64,000 nt of DNA from Caulobacter endophyticus (GCF_003116815.1 NZ_QDKQ01000023.1:40120-104119); one strand, 5' to 3'; counted from the first letter of the stretch, positions 26,096 through 40,099 are shown. Notes: generated by a model not told the origin, from the sequence alone. A program made the numbers and translations.

Positions 26096-28575
26096 TGGGT
26101 CACCTTTTCGCGCTTGGCGGCGCGCTTGCCGCCCCGGCGCGTCAGGCCCTCGGCCAGGCCGAAGTCCTGCGGGAAGTCGTCGACCTGGATGGCCATGTCG
26201 GCCAGCACCGCGAAGCGGGCGAAGAGATCGCGCTCTTCGGACGAGATCAGGCCCCTGGCCTCGACCTCGCCGGCCCATGCGTCCAGCAGGGTCAGGTTCT
26301 GTGGCGCGCGGGCGATGCGCCCCGAGGCGATCTCGGGCTTGAGGCGACGCTCGACGGCCTCGATCTTCGGATGCAGGTCGAAGGCGGCCGCCGTGGCGGC
26401 GATCGGGTCCACTTCGATGCGCGGCGTCCACGAGCCGGCCAGCAGGCGCTCGCGCGCCGGACCATGGCGCTGGATCAGGCCGGCGACGTCGGCCGAGACC
26501 CGGTCGTCGGGACCCGCGCGGGTCAGGCCGACGCCGACCGCGCCCAGCACGAAGGCGACGACGCGGCTGGGATGGTTGGCCAGCAGCGCCCGCCAAGCCT
26601 CGCTGGCCCGGGCCAGGGCGTCCTGCGCGGCCCAGTGCACCAGCGGCAGGTCCTCGGCGGGGCGGCCCTCGTCCTCGAAGCGCTTGAGCGCGCTCGACAG
26701 GATCAGCAGCTGCGAGAGGATGTCGCCCAGCCGCCCGGTCAGCGCGCCCTTGCGCTTCAGCGCCCCGCCGACGGTGGCCATCGACAGGTCCGAAGCCAGG
26801 GCCAGCAGGGTCGAGAAGCGGGTGGCGGCGCGGTAGTAGCGGCCAAGCTGGGGCGCGGCCCCCGCCGGCCTGCCGATCAGCAATCCGCCGGTCACGGCGA
26901 AGGCGCTCGCCCGGGCCAGGTTGCGGAACAGGAAGCCGGCATAGCCGAACAGGGCCGCGTCGAAATCCTTCAGGTTCTGGCTCTGCGCGGTGCGCATCAG
27001 GGTCAGGACGTAGGGATGGCAGCGGACCGCGCCCTGGCCGTAGATGATCAGGGTGCGGGTCATGATGTTGGCGCCCTCGACCGTGATGGCGATCGGGATC
27101 TGCTGGTAGGCGCGGGCCAGGAAGTTGCCCGGACCCATGCAGACGCCCTTGCCGCCGACCACGTCCATGGCGTCGTTGACGACGATCCGGGCCCGCTCGG
27201 TCACATGATACTTGGCGATGGCCGACACGACCGACGGCTTCTCGCCCTGATCCAGGGCCGCGGCCGCCAGCTGGCGCAGGCTGTCGGAGGCGTAGAGGTG
27301 GCCGGCCATGCGGGCCAGCGGCTCCTGCACGCCCTCGAAGGCGCCGATCGGCATGTTGAATTGCCGGCGGATGGCCACGTAGGCCCCGACCATGCCGACC
27401 GCCAGCTTGGACATGCCCACGTTCGACGACGGCAGCGAGATCGCGCGCCCGGCGGCCAGGCATTCCATCAGCATCCGCCAGCCGTTGCCCACCTGGGGCT
27501 GGCCGCCGATGACCATCTCCATCGGCACGAAGACGTCGTCGCCGGTGATCGGGCCGTTCTGGAACACCGCATTCAGAGGCCAGTGGCGGCGGCCGATATT
27601 GACGCCCGGATGGTCGCGCGGCAGCAGCACGCAGGTGATGCCGGGCTCGGCGCCCTGGCCCAGCAGGCCGTCGGGATCGACGGCGCGGAAGGCCAGGCCG
27701 ATCACCGTCGCGATCGGCGCCAGGGTGATGTAGCGCTTGCGCCAGCTGACGCGGAAGCCCAGCGTCTCGCGGCCGTTCCACACGCCCCGGCAGACGACGC
27801 CGGTGTCGGTGATCGAGGCCGCATCAGAGCCGGCATAGGGATTGGTCAGCGCGAAGCACGGGATCTCGTCGCCCCGCGCCAGGCGCGGCAGGTAGTGATC
27901 CTTCTGGGCGTCCGTGCCGTAATGCAGCAGCAGTTCGGCCGGGCCCAGCGAGTTGGGCACCATGACCGACACGGCCGCGGCCGAGCAGCGGGTCGACAGC
28001 TTCTGCACCACCTGGCTGTGGGCGTAGGCCGAAAAGCCGAGGCCGCCATAGCGCTTGGGAATGATCATCCCCAGGAAGCCCTTGTCGCGGGCGTACTCCC
28101 AGGCGGCCGGCGGCAGGTCCTGCCAGACCGAAGTGCTCTCCCAGTCGTTCGACAGATCGCACAGGTGCTCGGCCTCGATGTCGAGGAAGCGCTGCTCCTC
28201 GGGCGACAGCTTCGGCGCGGGCGTGGCCAGCAGTCGCTTCCAGTCGGGCTTGCCGGCGAACAGCTCGGCGTCCCACCAGACGTTGCCGGCCTCGACGGCG
28301 GCCTGCTCGGTGGGGCTCATGCGCGGCATGATCCCGGCGAAGGCCTTCATGGCCGGGGCCGACAGCACCGCGGCTCGCAGCGGCCGGAAGGTCGTCAGCA
28401 CCGCGATCGGCGCGGCGATCGCGGCCAGCACCAGCGTCGTGGTCGAGCCGATCAGCCCCGTGGCGAAGCCGGCGGCTATCCATATGGCCGTCGCTGCGGC
28501 CCAGAGCACGGCCCTGGCCTGCACGAAGGTCAGCACGAAAGCGATGAGCGCAAGCGCGCCAATCCAGATCAGCAT
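26092..28575 (-). CDS. fadE: Acyl-CoA dehydrogenase, FadE type
   Basis: The 827-residue enzyme matches E. coli FadE (814 residues) almost throughout: N-terminal membrane helices (MLIWIGALALIAFVLTFVQA), MPRMSPTEQAAVEAG, WWDAELFAGKPDWKRL, GFLGMIIPKRYGGLGFSAYA, and EIPCFALTNPYAGSDA for FAD/substrate binding. It introduces the trans-2 double bond in acyl-CoA, passing electrons to ETF. The ATG at 28575 with GGGGGA upstream aligns with the E. coli start; a TTG at 28623 would add 16 residues. It overlaps fabG by four bases. Confidence 0.95.
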   Translation of the reverse strand: MLIWIGALALIAFVLTFVQARAVLWAAATAIWIAAGFATGLIGSTTTLVLAAIAAPIAVLTTFRPLRAAVLSAPAMKAFAGIMPRMSPTEQAAVEAGNVWWDAELFAGKPDWKRLLATPAPKLSPEEQRFLDIEAEHLCDLSNDWESTSVWQDLPPAAWEYARDKGFLGMIIPKRYGGLGFSAYAHSQVVQKLSTRCSAAAVSVMVPNSLGPAELLLHYGTDAQKDHYLPRLARGDEIPCFALTNPYAGSDAASITDTGVVCRGVWNGRETLGFRVSWRKRYITLAPIATVIGLAFRAVDPDGLLGQGAEPGITCVLLPRDHPGVNIGRRHWPLNAVFQNGPITGDDVFVPMEMVIGGQPQVGNGWRMLMECLAAGRAISLPSSNVGMSKLAVGMVGAYVAIRRQFNMPIGAFEGVQEPLARMAGHLYASDSLRQLAAAALDQGEKPSVVSAIAKYHVTERARIVVNDAMDVVGGKGVCMGPGNFLARAYQQIPIAITVEGANIMTRTLIIYGQGAVRCHPYVLTLMRTAQSQNLKDFDAALFGYAGFLFRNLARASAFAVTGGLLIGRPAGAAPQLGRYYRAATRFSTLLALASDLSMATVGGALKRKGALTGRLGDILSQLLILSSALKRFEDEGRPAEDLPLVHWAAQDALARASEAWRALLANHPSRVVAFVLGAVGVGLTRAGPDDRVSADVAGLIQRHGPARERLLAGSWTPRIEVDPIAATAAAFDLHPKIEAVERRLKPEIASGRIARAPQNLTLLDAWAGEVEARGLISSEERDLFARFAVLADMAIQVDDFPQDFGLAEGLTRRGGKRAAKREKVTQ

Positions 28576-28686
28576 GGTCGCAATCCCCCGACCGGCGGGG
28601 CGGCCCCCGTCGGCTTGTGTCAAAGTCGGTTACTCGGAACGCGAGGGCGGCCGGCGGACCGCCCGGTTACTCATTTTGAGCGGCGC
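28576..28686 (-). promoter_or_regulatory. Spacer between DUF2147 and fadE genes
   Basis: This is the only gap over 10 bp inside the seven-gene minus-strand run. It holds a 9-bp direct repeat CGGTTACTC at 28627-28635 and 28664-28672, 37 bp apart, and a TTGACA on the minus strand at 28623-28618 without a good -10. An internal promoter is possible. Confidence 0.35.
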
Positions 28687-29115
28687 TCAGCGCACGCGTT
28701 TCCAGGTCTGGGTGCGGCACAGCAGCGGGGCGATGCAGCCCCTCACCGCCAGGGTGTCGTCATCCAGCAAGGTCAAGGTGCCGGTCGAGGCGCCCTGCCC
28801 CGTCTCCGGGTCGTAGAGCGGCCCGCCGGACCAGATTCTCGGGCCGCCGGTGAAATTGGCCAGCACCGTCAGGTCCTTCAGGCGGCGCGCGCGAAGCTCG
28901 GTCTTGCGATTGCGCACATCCCGCTGATCGGGATCGGCGCGCAGCGGCTTGGCGTCCTTCAGGCGGCCGCAATAGCTCTCGCCGCAGCGCTCGATGGCCA
29001 CCAGGCCGTTCTCGGCCGAGGTGCGCCAGCGGCCAGTCAGGCCAGCGTCCTGCGCCAGGGCTGGCGCGGCCAGAGCAGAGGCCGCCAAGGCCAGGCCCGC
29101 GAGAAGCCGGGTCAT
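28687..29115 (-). CDS. Secreted DUF2147-family protein
   Basis: This 142-residue protein has a Sec signal (LLAGLALAASALAAPALAQ) and the DUF2147 pattern: LTGRWRTSAENGLVAIERC, GESYCGRLKDAKPL and the end RGCIAPLLCRTQTWKRVR. The ATG at 29115 shares an ATGA overlap with the coq4 stop, so it is translationally coupled to it. It is a paralogue of the protein at 13165-13611. Its presence in a lipid-degradation operon suggests a periplasmic accessory role, but no activity is known. Confidence 0.85.
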   Translation of the reverse strand: MTRLLAGLALAASALAAPALAQDAGLTGRWRTSAENGLVAIERCGESYCGRLKDAKPLRADPDQRDVRNRKTELRARRLKDLTVLANFTGGPRIWSGGPLYDPETGQGASTGTLTLLDDDTLAVRGCIAPLLCRTQTWKRVR

Positions 29116-29903
29116 GCCTGGCCTCCCAGATAGGCGTTGCGCGTTTGCGGCGGCACGCGCTCGTAGAGCGTCGGCCGCGGGATGCGCAGGCGGGCTCGCG
29201 CGGCGTCCAGCGGCTCGGCCATCAGCGCCTCGTAGTCCTCTCCCGGCAGCCACGAGGCCTTGCGGCCATTGCGCCAGGCCTGCAGCACGGCCCGTCCGCA
29301 CGGATGGCCGGTGCGGGCCCGCATGAACTGCACCGCGGCCCCGGCGGCGATCAGGCCAAAGCCGGTGCTGCGGGTCTGGGGCAGCGAGAATGCGACCACG
29401 CAGGCCTCGCCCAGGGCGTCGGTCTGGTAGCCGGTCAGCACATGCCAGATGTCGTGCACGTCGCGGATGCGGCGGGCGTACCAGGCCCGCGGATGAGCCG
29501 CCTCGATCTCGGTGTCGGCGACCTTGTTGCTCTCCGCCGCCAAGCCGTAGGCCGACAGGTTGCGGCTGTCGATGAACGCCAGATAGGCCGCGCCCACCGT
29601 GCCTTCGGGAAACCCCGCCAGCCAGTCACGATCCTGCAGCCGGTCGGAAAGCTCGACCTGCTGATAGGCCTGGATGCCGCCCTGCGGCGTATCCATCAGG
29701 CGCTGGTAACCCCACTCGATCGAACGGCCGGCCAGGGCGTTCATGATCTCGAAGACCTGCCGCGTGTCCTCCTTGTCGGCCACCAGCCGGCCGAAGGCCC
29801 GCATGGCCCGGACGGGCTGGATGCGGCGAGGCGCCGCATGGGAAGGTTGACGATTCTGGCCGTGAACTGGGCGCAGTACGGGCGCGGTCGGCGCAGCTTG
29901 CAC
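29112..29903 (-). CDS. COQ4-family protein
   Basis: This 263-residue protein carries the complete COQ4 metal motif HD-x2-H-x11-E: His150, Asp151, His154 and Glu166 in DVHDIWHVLTGYQTDALGE. Eukaryotic COQ4 acts in ubiquinone synthesis and binds lipid; bacterial homologues are poorly studied. I accept the GTG at 29903 because AAGGGGAA lies 6 bases before it and no ATG precedes the conserved domain closely enough. It is the first gene of the run that continues into fadE, fabG, maoC, thiolase and ligase, and it is divergent from tetR. Confidence 0.88.
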   Translation of the reverse strand: MQAAPTAPVLRPVHGQNRQPSHAAPRRIQPVRAMRAFGRLVADKEDTRQVFEIMNALAGRSIEWGYQRLMDTPQGGIQAYQQVELSDRLQDRDWLAGFPEGTVGAAYLAFIDSRNLSAYGLAAESNKVADTEIEAAHPRAWYARRIRDVHDIWHVLTGYQTDALGEACVVAFSLPQTRSTGFGLIAAGAAVQFMRARTGHPCGRAVLQAWRNGRKASWLPGEDYEALMAEPLDAARARLRIPRPTLYERVPPQTRNAYLGGQA

Positions 29904-29973
29904 TTGCGGTTCCCCTTGTTGGAGCCTAAGGAAAAAGCCTTATCTACATGAATGTCATTTACATCGATGTCAA
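29904..29973. promoter_or_regulatory. tetR/coq4 divergent promoter with tandem operator-like palindromes
   Basis: ACAT-GA-ATGT (29946-29955) and ACAT-CG-ATGT (29961-29970) are two palindromes with centres 15 bp apart. The second is embedded in TTTACATCGATGTCAA (29958-29973). On the minus strand its end reads TTGACA, a consensus -35 for coq4, so a bound repressor would block it. The sites also cover the tetR start, consistent with autorepression. A TAAGG-N6-CCTTA inverted repeat lies at 29927-29942. Confidence 0.65.
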
Positions 29974-30602
29974 TTGAGAAAAGCGCAACCCGCCGTCGAC
30001 GCCGCGTGCCCGAAGAAGCGCGCCGCGAAGCGATCGCCTCCGCGCGCGCCCTGCTGCTGAGGGGCGGACCCGATGCCGTGACATTGTCTGCCGTCGCCGG
30101 CGAGATCGGCGTGACCCACGCCAACCTCATCCACCACTTCGGTTCGGCCGCCGGCCTGCAGTCGGCGCTGATGGGCTCGATGGTCTCCGACCTCACCCAG
30201 GCGCTGGACGAAGCCATCGCCCGCCTGAAGACCGACGAGGGTGCGCCGCTCGAACTGGTCAACGCGGTTTTCGACGCATTTGACACCGGTGGCGCGGGTC
30301 GCCTGGCCGCGTGGATCACCCTGTCGGGCGACCTGTCGCACCTCGAACCCGTCCGAGCGGCCGTCCAGAACCTGGTCGAGGCCATCGCCGACAAGATGGG
30401 CGCCCAGGACGCCCAGGCCCGCGAGGGCGTCGGCGCTGCCGTGCTGTTCATCGCGCTCAGCGCCTTCGGCGAGGCCCTGATCGGCCCGCCCCTGCGCGAC
30501 ATGCTGAGCCTGCCCGACGGCACGGGCCGCCGCGTCGTGGCCAGTCTGCTGCCCCGCTTCCTCATCCCCAAGACCCCGTCGACCGGAGCCTCGGCTACGT
30601 AA
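29952..30602 (+). CDS. TetR-family transcriptional regulator
   Basis: The 216-residue regulator has an N-terminal TetR helix-turn-helix (RREAIASARALLLRGGPDAVTLSAVAGEIGVTHANLIHHF) and a helical ligand domain. The GVTHANLIHHFGSAAGL recognition helix is canonical. The start could be ATG-29952 or ATG-29967; neither has a clear ribosome site, so the message may be leaderless. It is divergent from the coq4-fadE operon and is the natural candidate for binding the ACAT-N2-ATGT palindromes there and upstream of 18331. The ligand may be an acyl-CoA, as for FadR/PsrA-type TetRs (inference). Confidence 0.9.
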   Translation: MSFTSMSIEKSATRRRRRVPEEARREAIASARALLLRGGPDAVTLSAVAGEIGVTHANLIHHFGSAAGLQSALMGSMVSDLTQALDEAIARLKTDEGAPLELVNAVFDAFDTGGAGRLAAWITLSGDLSHLEPVRAAVQNLVEAIADKMGAQDAQAREGVGAAVLFIALSAFGEALIGPPLRDMLSLPDGTGRRVVASLLPRFLIPKTPSTGASAT

Positions 30603-30713
30603 GATCATCGCCGCGCTTGCGAACGGTTCGCGGAGCGACGACATTGGGCCTGCTTCGGGGCGGCTGGCCCCGGGTTTCTGGGGCGATCGGTGGTTTCTGC
30701 CGCGGGCGATCGG

Positions 30714-31118
30714 ATGGGACGATGGATGGCGGCTCTGGCCGGCATGCTCGTCGCCGTGTTCGTCGTCCAGGCGCCGATGACCAGCCTCGATCGCGCCCTG
30801 CATGGCCCGCCCGGCGCGGTCGCCGCGCTCGACGAAGATCACGACCACGTCTATCAGGGCCGCCTGACCGCCATCGACGTCCGCTTCGACGCCTCGATCA
30901 TCGAGGCCGACGGCCTGGGCGATGATCCGGTCGCGCCGCACCACCACCACCATCACCACGACACCCCTTCGGTGTTCGGCTCGCTCGAAGGCCTGCCGCG
31001 CCCGGCTGCCCGTCATGTGGACGACGACCTCTGGGCGCTCGCCCAGCAGCGGCTGACCAGCATCGGCGCCCCGCAGCAGGAACGCCCGCCCAAGGACCCC
31101 CTCGCACACGTCGCCTGA
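30714..31118 (+). CDS. Small His-rich protein heading a metal efflux operon
   Basis: The protein has about 134 residues with an N-terminal hydrophobic segment (WMAALAGMLVAVFVVQAPM), then DEDHDHVY and a run of seven histidines in APHHHHHHHD. Such proteins commonly precede CzcCBA efflux genes and probably bind metal in the periplasm. The start could also be GTG-30690 (8 more residues); neither has a strong ribosome site. The czcC-like gene follows after 48 bp. Confidence 0.7.
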   Translation: MGRWMAALAGMLVAVFVVQAPMTSLDRALHGPPGAVAALDEDHDHVYQGRLTAIDVRFDASIIEADGLGDDPVAPHHHHHHHDTPSVFGSLEGLPRPAARHVDDDLWALAQQRLTSIGAPQQERPPKDPLAHVA

Positions 31119-31166
31119 AGCCGCGCGGCCGTCGGGCCGCGCTCCGACCTGTTTCGAGGATCATCC

Positions 31167-36825
<5,659 letters not shown>

Positions 36826-36880
36826 GCCGCTGTTCAGGCGTGGTTAATCCTGAAAGGCCGATCGTGGGGTCGTACCCGCT

Positions 36881-36924
36881 CCGGATCCCGGTTTTCGCCT
36901 CGCAAGGCGTGAGCCGGGATCCGG
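36881..36924. repeat. Nested palindrome after the efflux operon
   Basis: Outer arms CCGGATCCCGG (36881-36891) and CCGGGATCCGG (36914-36924) enclose an inner stem CGCCT-CGCA-AGGCG. It lacks a T tract and looks like a repetitive extragenic palindrome; it may also stop czcA transcription. Confidence 0.6.
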
Positions 36925-36949
36925 CGCCTCAGCTTTCGGAACTCCCGCC

Positions 36950-37186
36950 ATGCTTAGCCGCAAACCCAAGAAGACGCCCTTTCCCGTGGCGGACGGCGAC
37001 ACCGTCGAGCTCGTCCTGCGCTGCGGCCACCGCGCCCGCGCCTCGGTGCTCGGCTCCAGCGGCGGCCTGGTCGAACTGGCCTACCGCAAGGCCGACGACC
37101 GCTGCGGCCACGCCTATGTCGACTCCGCCACCCTGCAGCCGGGCCAGAACGTTCGCTGGGCTTTCACCGCCCGCCCGCCGGCCTGA
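36950..37186 (+). CDS. Small hypothetical protein
   Basis: A 78-residue soluble protein, MLSRKPKKTPFPVADGDT..., with two cysteine-containing motifs (LRCGHRARA and DRCGHAYVD) and no signal. Third-position G/C bias is as strong as in neighbouring genes, which supports coding. The two CGH motifs could bind a metal. I do not recognise a family. No operon partner; it stands between two palindromes. Confidence 0.55.
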   Translation: MLSRKPKKTPFPVADGDTVELVLRCGHRARASVLGSSGGLVELAYRKADDRCGHAYVDSATLQPGQNVRWAFTARPPA

Positions 37187-37190
37187 AAGC

Positions 37191-37233
37191 CCCTCCCTCT
37201 TTGAGAAAGGGAGGGACCATGGCGAAGCCATGG
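37191..37233. repeat. Double palindrome (GC-rich extragenic repeat)
   Basis: CCCTCCCT-N9-AGGGAGGG (37191-37215) is followed directly by CCATGGC-GAA-GCCATGG (37217-37233). The same CCCTCC/GGAGGG style recurs in other gaps of the window. Confidence 0.65.
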
Positions 37234-37289
37234 GAGGGTGGGAGGTAACAAACCGACCGTTGGGAGCGAGCCCGCAAGTCCCGTTCAGG

Positions 37290-37484
37290 TCAGCGTCGTC
37301 CGGCCGCCGCCCTCGACGCCCGGATGATCACCGCCGTCGAGAGCAGCACGCCGCTCAGCAGCGCGCCCACCGCCAGGATACCCGCCGGCGTGACACGAAC
37401 CTCCGCGCGATAGCGTAGAGGCCCGGCCTCGAATTCGGCCACGGCTGTCTCCGGACCGTGATCGGCGGTCAGATCGTAGGGCAT
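37290..37484 (-). CDS. Small single-span membrane protein, hypothetical
   Basis: The 64-residue frame MPYDLTADHGPETAVAEF... has one hydrophobic helix (GILAVGALLSGVLLSTAVII) followed by a basic tail RASRAAAGRR, an N-out/C-in topology by the positive-inside rule. It lies between the 78-residue protein and the TonB receptor, convergent with the former. I do not recognise it, and the evidence for expression is only its plausible composition. Confidence 0.45.
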   Translation of the reverse strand: MPYDLTADHGPETAVAEFEAGPLRYRAEVRVTPAGILAVGALLSGVLLSTAVIIRASRAAAGRR

Positions 37485-37557
37485 GGCGGTCCGGCGGCTG
37501 GAGGCGGCAAGCCCTGCGACCTTAACGCGATCGACCGCCGGCGTCGCGCCTTTCCCT

Positions 37558-40005
37558 TCAGAACCGCCAGCTCAGCGCCGCGCCCCAGGTGCGCGGGCGT
37601 CCGGCAAAGCGCACCACCGTGTTGGCGTTGCTGCTGACCGCCGTCCAGTAGTATTCGTCGGTCAGGTTGCGGCCCCACAGCGACAGCTCCCAGCCGCTGT
37701 CAGGCGATGAGATGCCGATGCTGCCGTTCAGCAGGCCATAGCTGTCGATGACGAACAGCGGATTGCCCTCCAGGTCCGCGCTCGACTTGCCCTGCCAGCG
37801 CCCGTTCAGCGCCGCCTGCAGTTTCAGGCCATTGGCCAGGTCGTGGTCGAACAGGGCCGTCAGGCCGCCCTGGAACTTCGGGCTGTATAAAAAGGGCCGT
37901 CCGTCGAAGTCCTGAGGCTGACCGGCGCCGTTGATGCCGGTGTAGCCCTGGACCTCGGTGTGCAGCCAGGTCGCCGAGGCGAGGAAGGTAAGCGACTTGG
38001 TCGCGCGCCAGGTGATGTCGCCGTCCAGGCCCCTGGCCATGCCTTCGGGCACGTTGGCCAGGCGCGACAGGGCCGTATAGATCGGGTCGGCGAACGACAC
38101 GCTGAGCTGCTTGTCGGTGTAGTCGTAGTAGAAGACGCCCAGATTGGCCTGCACGCGCCGCTGGAACAGCGCCGCCTTCACGCCCACCTCGTAGGCTGTC
38201 AGCAGCTCCTGCCGCGCCGGAGCGTTCTGGGTCGAGATGTTGGCCGCGTTGATCGGCGTCGCGCCCGCCTTGGCCCCGCGCGAGATCGAGCCGTAGACCA
38301 GCACGTCGTCCGACGCCTGCCAGTCCAGCGCTGCGCGCCAGGCGAAGTTATCCTCGTCCAGGGTCGAGCGCACGAAGCCGAAGCTGGCCGTGGCCGGATC
38401 GAAGGTGTTGCACGAGCCCTGCGTGATCGGCGCCACCAGGCCGTAGACGCTGAAGAACAGCGCCCGGTTCACGACATTGACGTTGGGCAGCATGTTGCCG
38501 TTGAAGTCGCGCGAGCAGCCGACATAGTGCTGCTTGTCCTGGCTGTAGCGCAGGCCGACGGTCAGCTTCAGACTTTCCGTCAAAGCCCTGTCGGCGTTGG
38601 CGAAAAGGCTCCAGGTGTCGGTTTCGATATTACCGACGTCCTCGTAGGTGCGGAACGCCTGGCTCATCTGCAGGGCGGTATAGCCGCCGCTGTTGAAGGG
38701 CGTGGCCAGGAGGGTCGATCCGTAGAACCTGATCAGGCCGACATTGGCGTTCTGGCCCAGGATCGTGCGGTTCATGTCCAGGATCTCGTCGTGGGCGATA
38801 TAGCCCCCGACCAGCCATGACCCCTTCTCTGTGCGCCCCTCCAGCCGCAGTTCCTCGGCCGTGGACTCGATGTCGCCATGCGCCTTCTGCACCAGGATCT
38901 CGTAGGGCGCGCCGCTCCAGTCGAACACCGCATCGCGCCGCAGCTTGTTGTAGCTGGTCAGCGAGATCAGGCTGACGTCGTCGGAAAGGTGCCAGGACAG
39001 CCGAAGCTTGGCCGCGTCGAAGCGGTCGTCCTCCTCGGCCGGATCACCGATTCCCAGGCCCGTGCCGGCGTCGGCGCCGCGCACCGACAGCGGCGCCCAG
39101 TCGGCCTGGCTGCCCTTGGTCGGCCTGTTCGCGGCCACATAGCTGACCAGGCCCGCGGCGTTGAACGGACTGGCCGCCGTCGCCGGGGTGAAGCCGATCG
39201 CCTGGGCGGCCACCGTGTCGGAGCGGTTGCGCCAGCCGGCGTAGGAGAAATCTATATCCACCTTCTCGCTCGGCTGGGCGGCCAGCGACAGGCGCCAGCC
39301 CTGGCGGTCCACCTCGCCCAGGCGCTCGTCGCGGCTGTTGCTGACCTGCCAGCCCTTGCCGCTGTGCTCGGCCCGGAAGGCGATCCGGGCTTGAACCTTC
39401 TGCCCCAGCGGACCGCTGAAATAGCCTTCGAAGTTGCGGGTCTTATAGTTGCCGGCCTCGGCCGTCAGCCCCGCCTCGAAGTCCTCGGTCGGCTTGTTGG
39501 TCACGAAGTCGACCAGGCCCGCCGTGGTGTTGCGGCCGTAGAGCGTGCCCTGCGGGCCTTTCAGCACCTCGACCCGCTCCAGGTCGAACATCGGGCCGGT
39601 GTTCATGAACGGATAGGCGTAGGCGACCTCGTCGACATAGGTGCCGACGGTCGAGGTGGCCGACAGATTGATGGTGTTGAAGCCGATGCCGCGCAGCGTG
39701 TAGGTCGGCACGCCCTGGTAGCTCTGGCTGACCGTGAAGCTGGGGGTCACCGTCGACAGGTCCTTGGGATCGGTCACCCGCAGCTGCTGCAGGGTCTGGC
39801 CGCTGAAGGCCTGGATCGGCATGCCGATGTCGTTGGCCGCTTCCTCGCGGCGCTGGGCCGTGACGACGACCGTCTCGATGGCCAGGCTGTCCTTCTCTTC
39901 CTGAGCGGGCTTGGCGGCCGGGGCCTGCGCCCAGACGGGCGCGGCCATCGACAGGGCCAGGGCCGACACCCCGAACGTCAGCGCCAGGCGCAGTGGTCCT
40001 TGCAT
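37558..40005 (-). CDS. TonB-dependent receptor in LuxR-box locus
   Basis: The 815-residue outer-membrane receptor has signal peptide LALTFGVSALALSMAAPVWAQ, TonB box IETVVVTAQRR, plug motifs (YTLRGIGFNT and VEVLKGPQGTLYGRNTTAG) and a C-terminal AALSWRF. The substrate is unknown. Its promoter region holds CTATCGGAACTGATAG (40084-40099), nearly identical to the palindrome between the acyl-CoA dehydrogenase and LuxR genes, which suggests shared control. Confidence 0.93.
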   Translation of the reverse strand: MQGPLRLALTFGVSALALSMAAPVWAQAPAAKPAQEEKDSLAIETVVVTAQRREEAANDIGMPIQAFSGQTLQQLRVTDPKDLSTVTPSFTVSQSYQGVPTYTLRGIGFNTINLSATSTVGTYVDEVAYAYPFMNTGPMFDLERVEVLKGPQGTLYGRNTTAGLVDFVTNKPTEDFEAGLTAEAGNYKTRNFEGYFSGPLGQKVQARIAFRAEHSGKGWQVSNSRDERLGEVDRQGWRLSLAAQPSEKVDIDFSYAGWRNRSDTVAAQAIGFTPATAASPFNAAGLVSYVAANRPTKGSQADWAPLSVRGADAGTGLGIGDPAEEDDRFDAAKLRLSWHLSDDVSLISLTSYNKLRRDAVFDWSGAPYEILVQKAHGDIESTAEELRLEGRTEKGSWLVGGYIAHDEILDMNRTILGQNANVGLIRFYGSTLLATPFNSGGYTALQMSQAFRTYEDVGNIETDTWSLFANADRALTESLKLTVGLRYSQDKQHYVGCSRDFNGNMLPNVNVVNRALFFSVYGLVAPITQGSCNTFDPATASFGFVRSTLDEDNFAWRAALDWQASDDVLVYGSISRGAKAGATPINAANISTQNAPARQELLTAYEVGVKAALFQRRVQANLGVFYYDYTDKQLSVSFADPIYTALSRLANVPEGMARGLDGDITWRATKSLTFLASATWLHTEVQGYTGINGAGQPQDFDGRPFLYSPKFQGGLTALFDHDLANGLKLQAALNGRWQGKSSADLEGNPLFVIDSYGLLNGSIGISSPDSGWELSLWGRNLTDEYYWTAVSSNANTVVRFAGRPRTWGAALSWRF

Positions 40006-40046
40006 GCGAAACCTCCCTCCGGCCGCGCCTTCATTGGACGCTGGCT

Positions 40047-40054
40047 CTATCGGA
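40047..40054. promoter_or_regulatory. Possible LuxR half-site
   Basis: CTATCGGA matches the left arm of the 16-bp palindrome and lies 42 bp upstream of the receptor start. As a single 8-mer it could be chance. Confidence 0.3.
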
Positions 40055-40083
40055 GCGTGCGGGTCGCCCGCCCCTCTAGCAAG

Positions 40084-40099
40084 CTATCGGAACTGATAG
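40084..40099. promoter_or_regulatory. LuxR-type operator palindrome, TonB receptor promoter
   Basis: CTATCGGAACTGATAG differs by one base from the perfect palindrome at 41398-41413. It is about 80 bp upstream of the TonB receptor ATG, on the same strand reading toward it. Even the flanks match (CAAG before, GG after). Confidence 0.65.

Noticed and set aside
24767-27781. 1004-codon extended version of the FabG4-like protein
   Set aside because: The N-terminal 560 codons are out-of-frame fadE; ATG-26095 in the ATGA overlap gives the normal two-domain length.
26095-29133. 1012-codon open frame on the plus strand across fadE
   Set aside because: Antisense of FadE in high-GC DNA; the sequence is low-complexity Gln/Arg/His/Gly and matches no fold.
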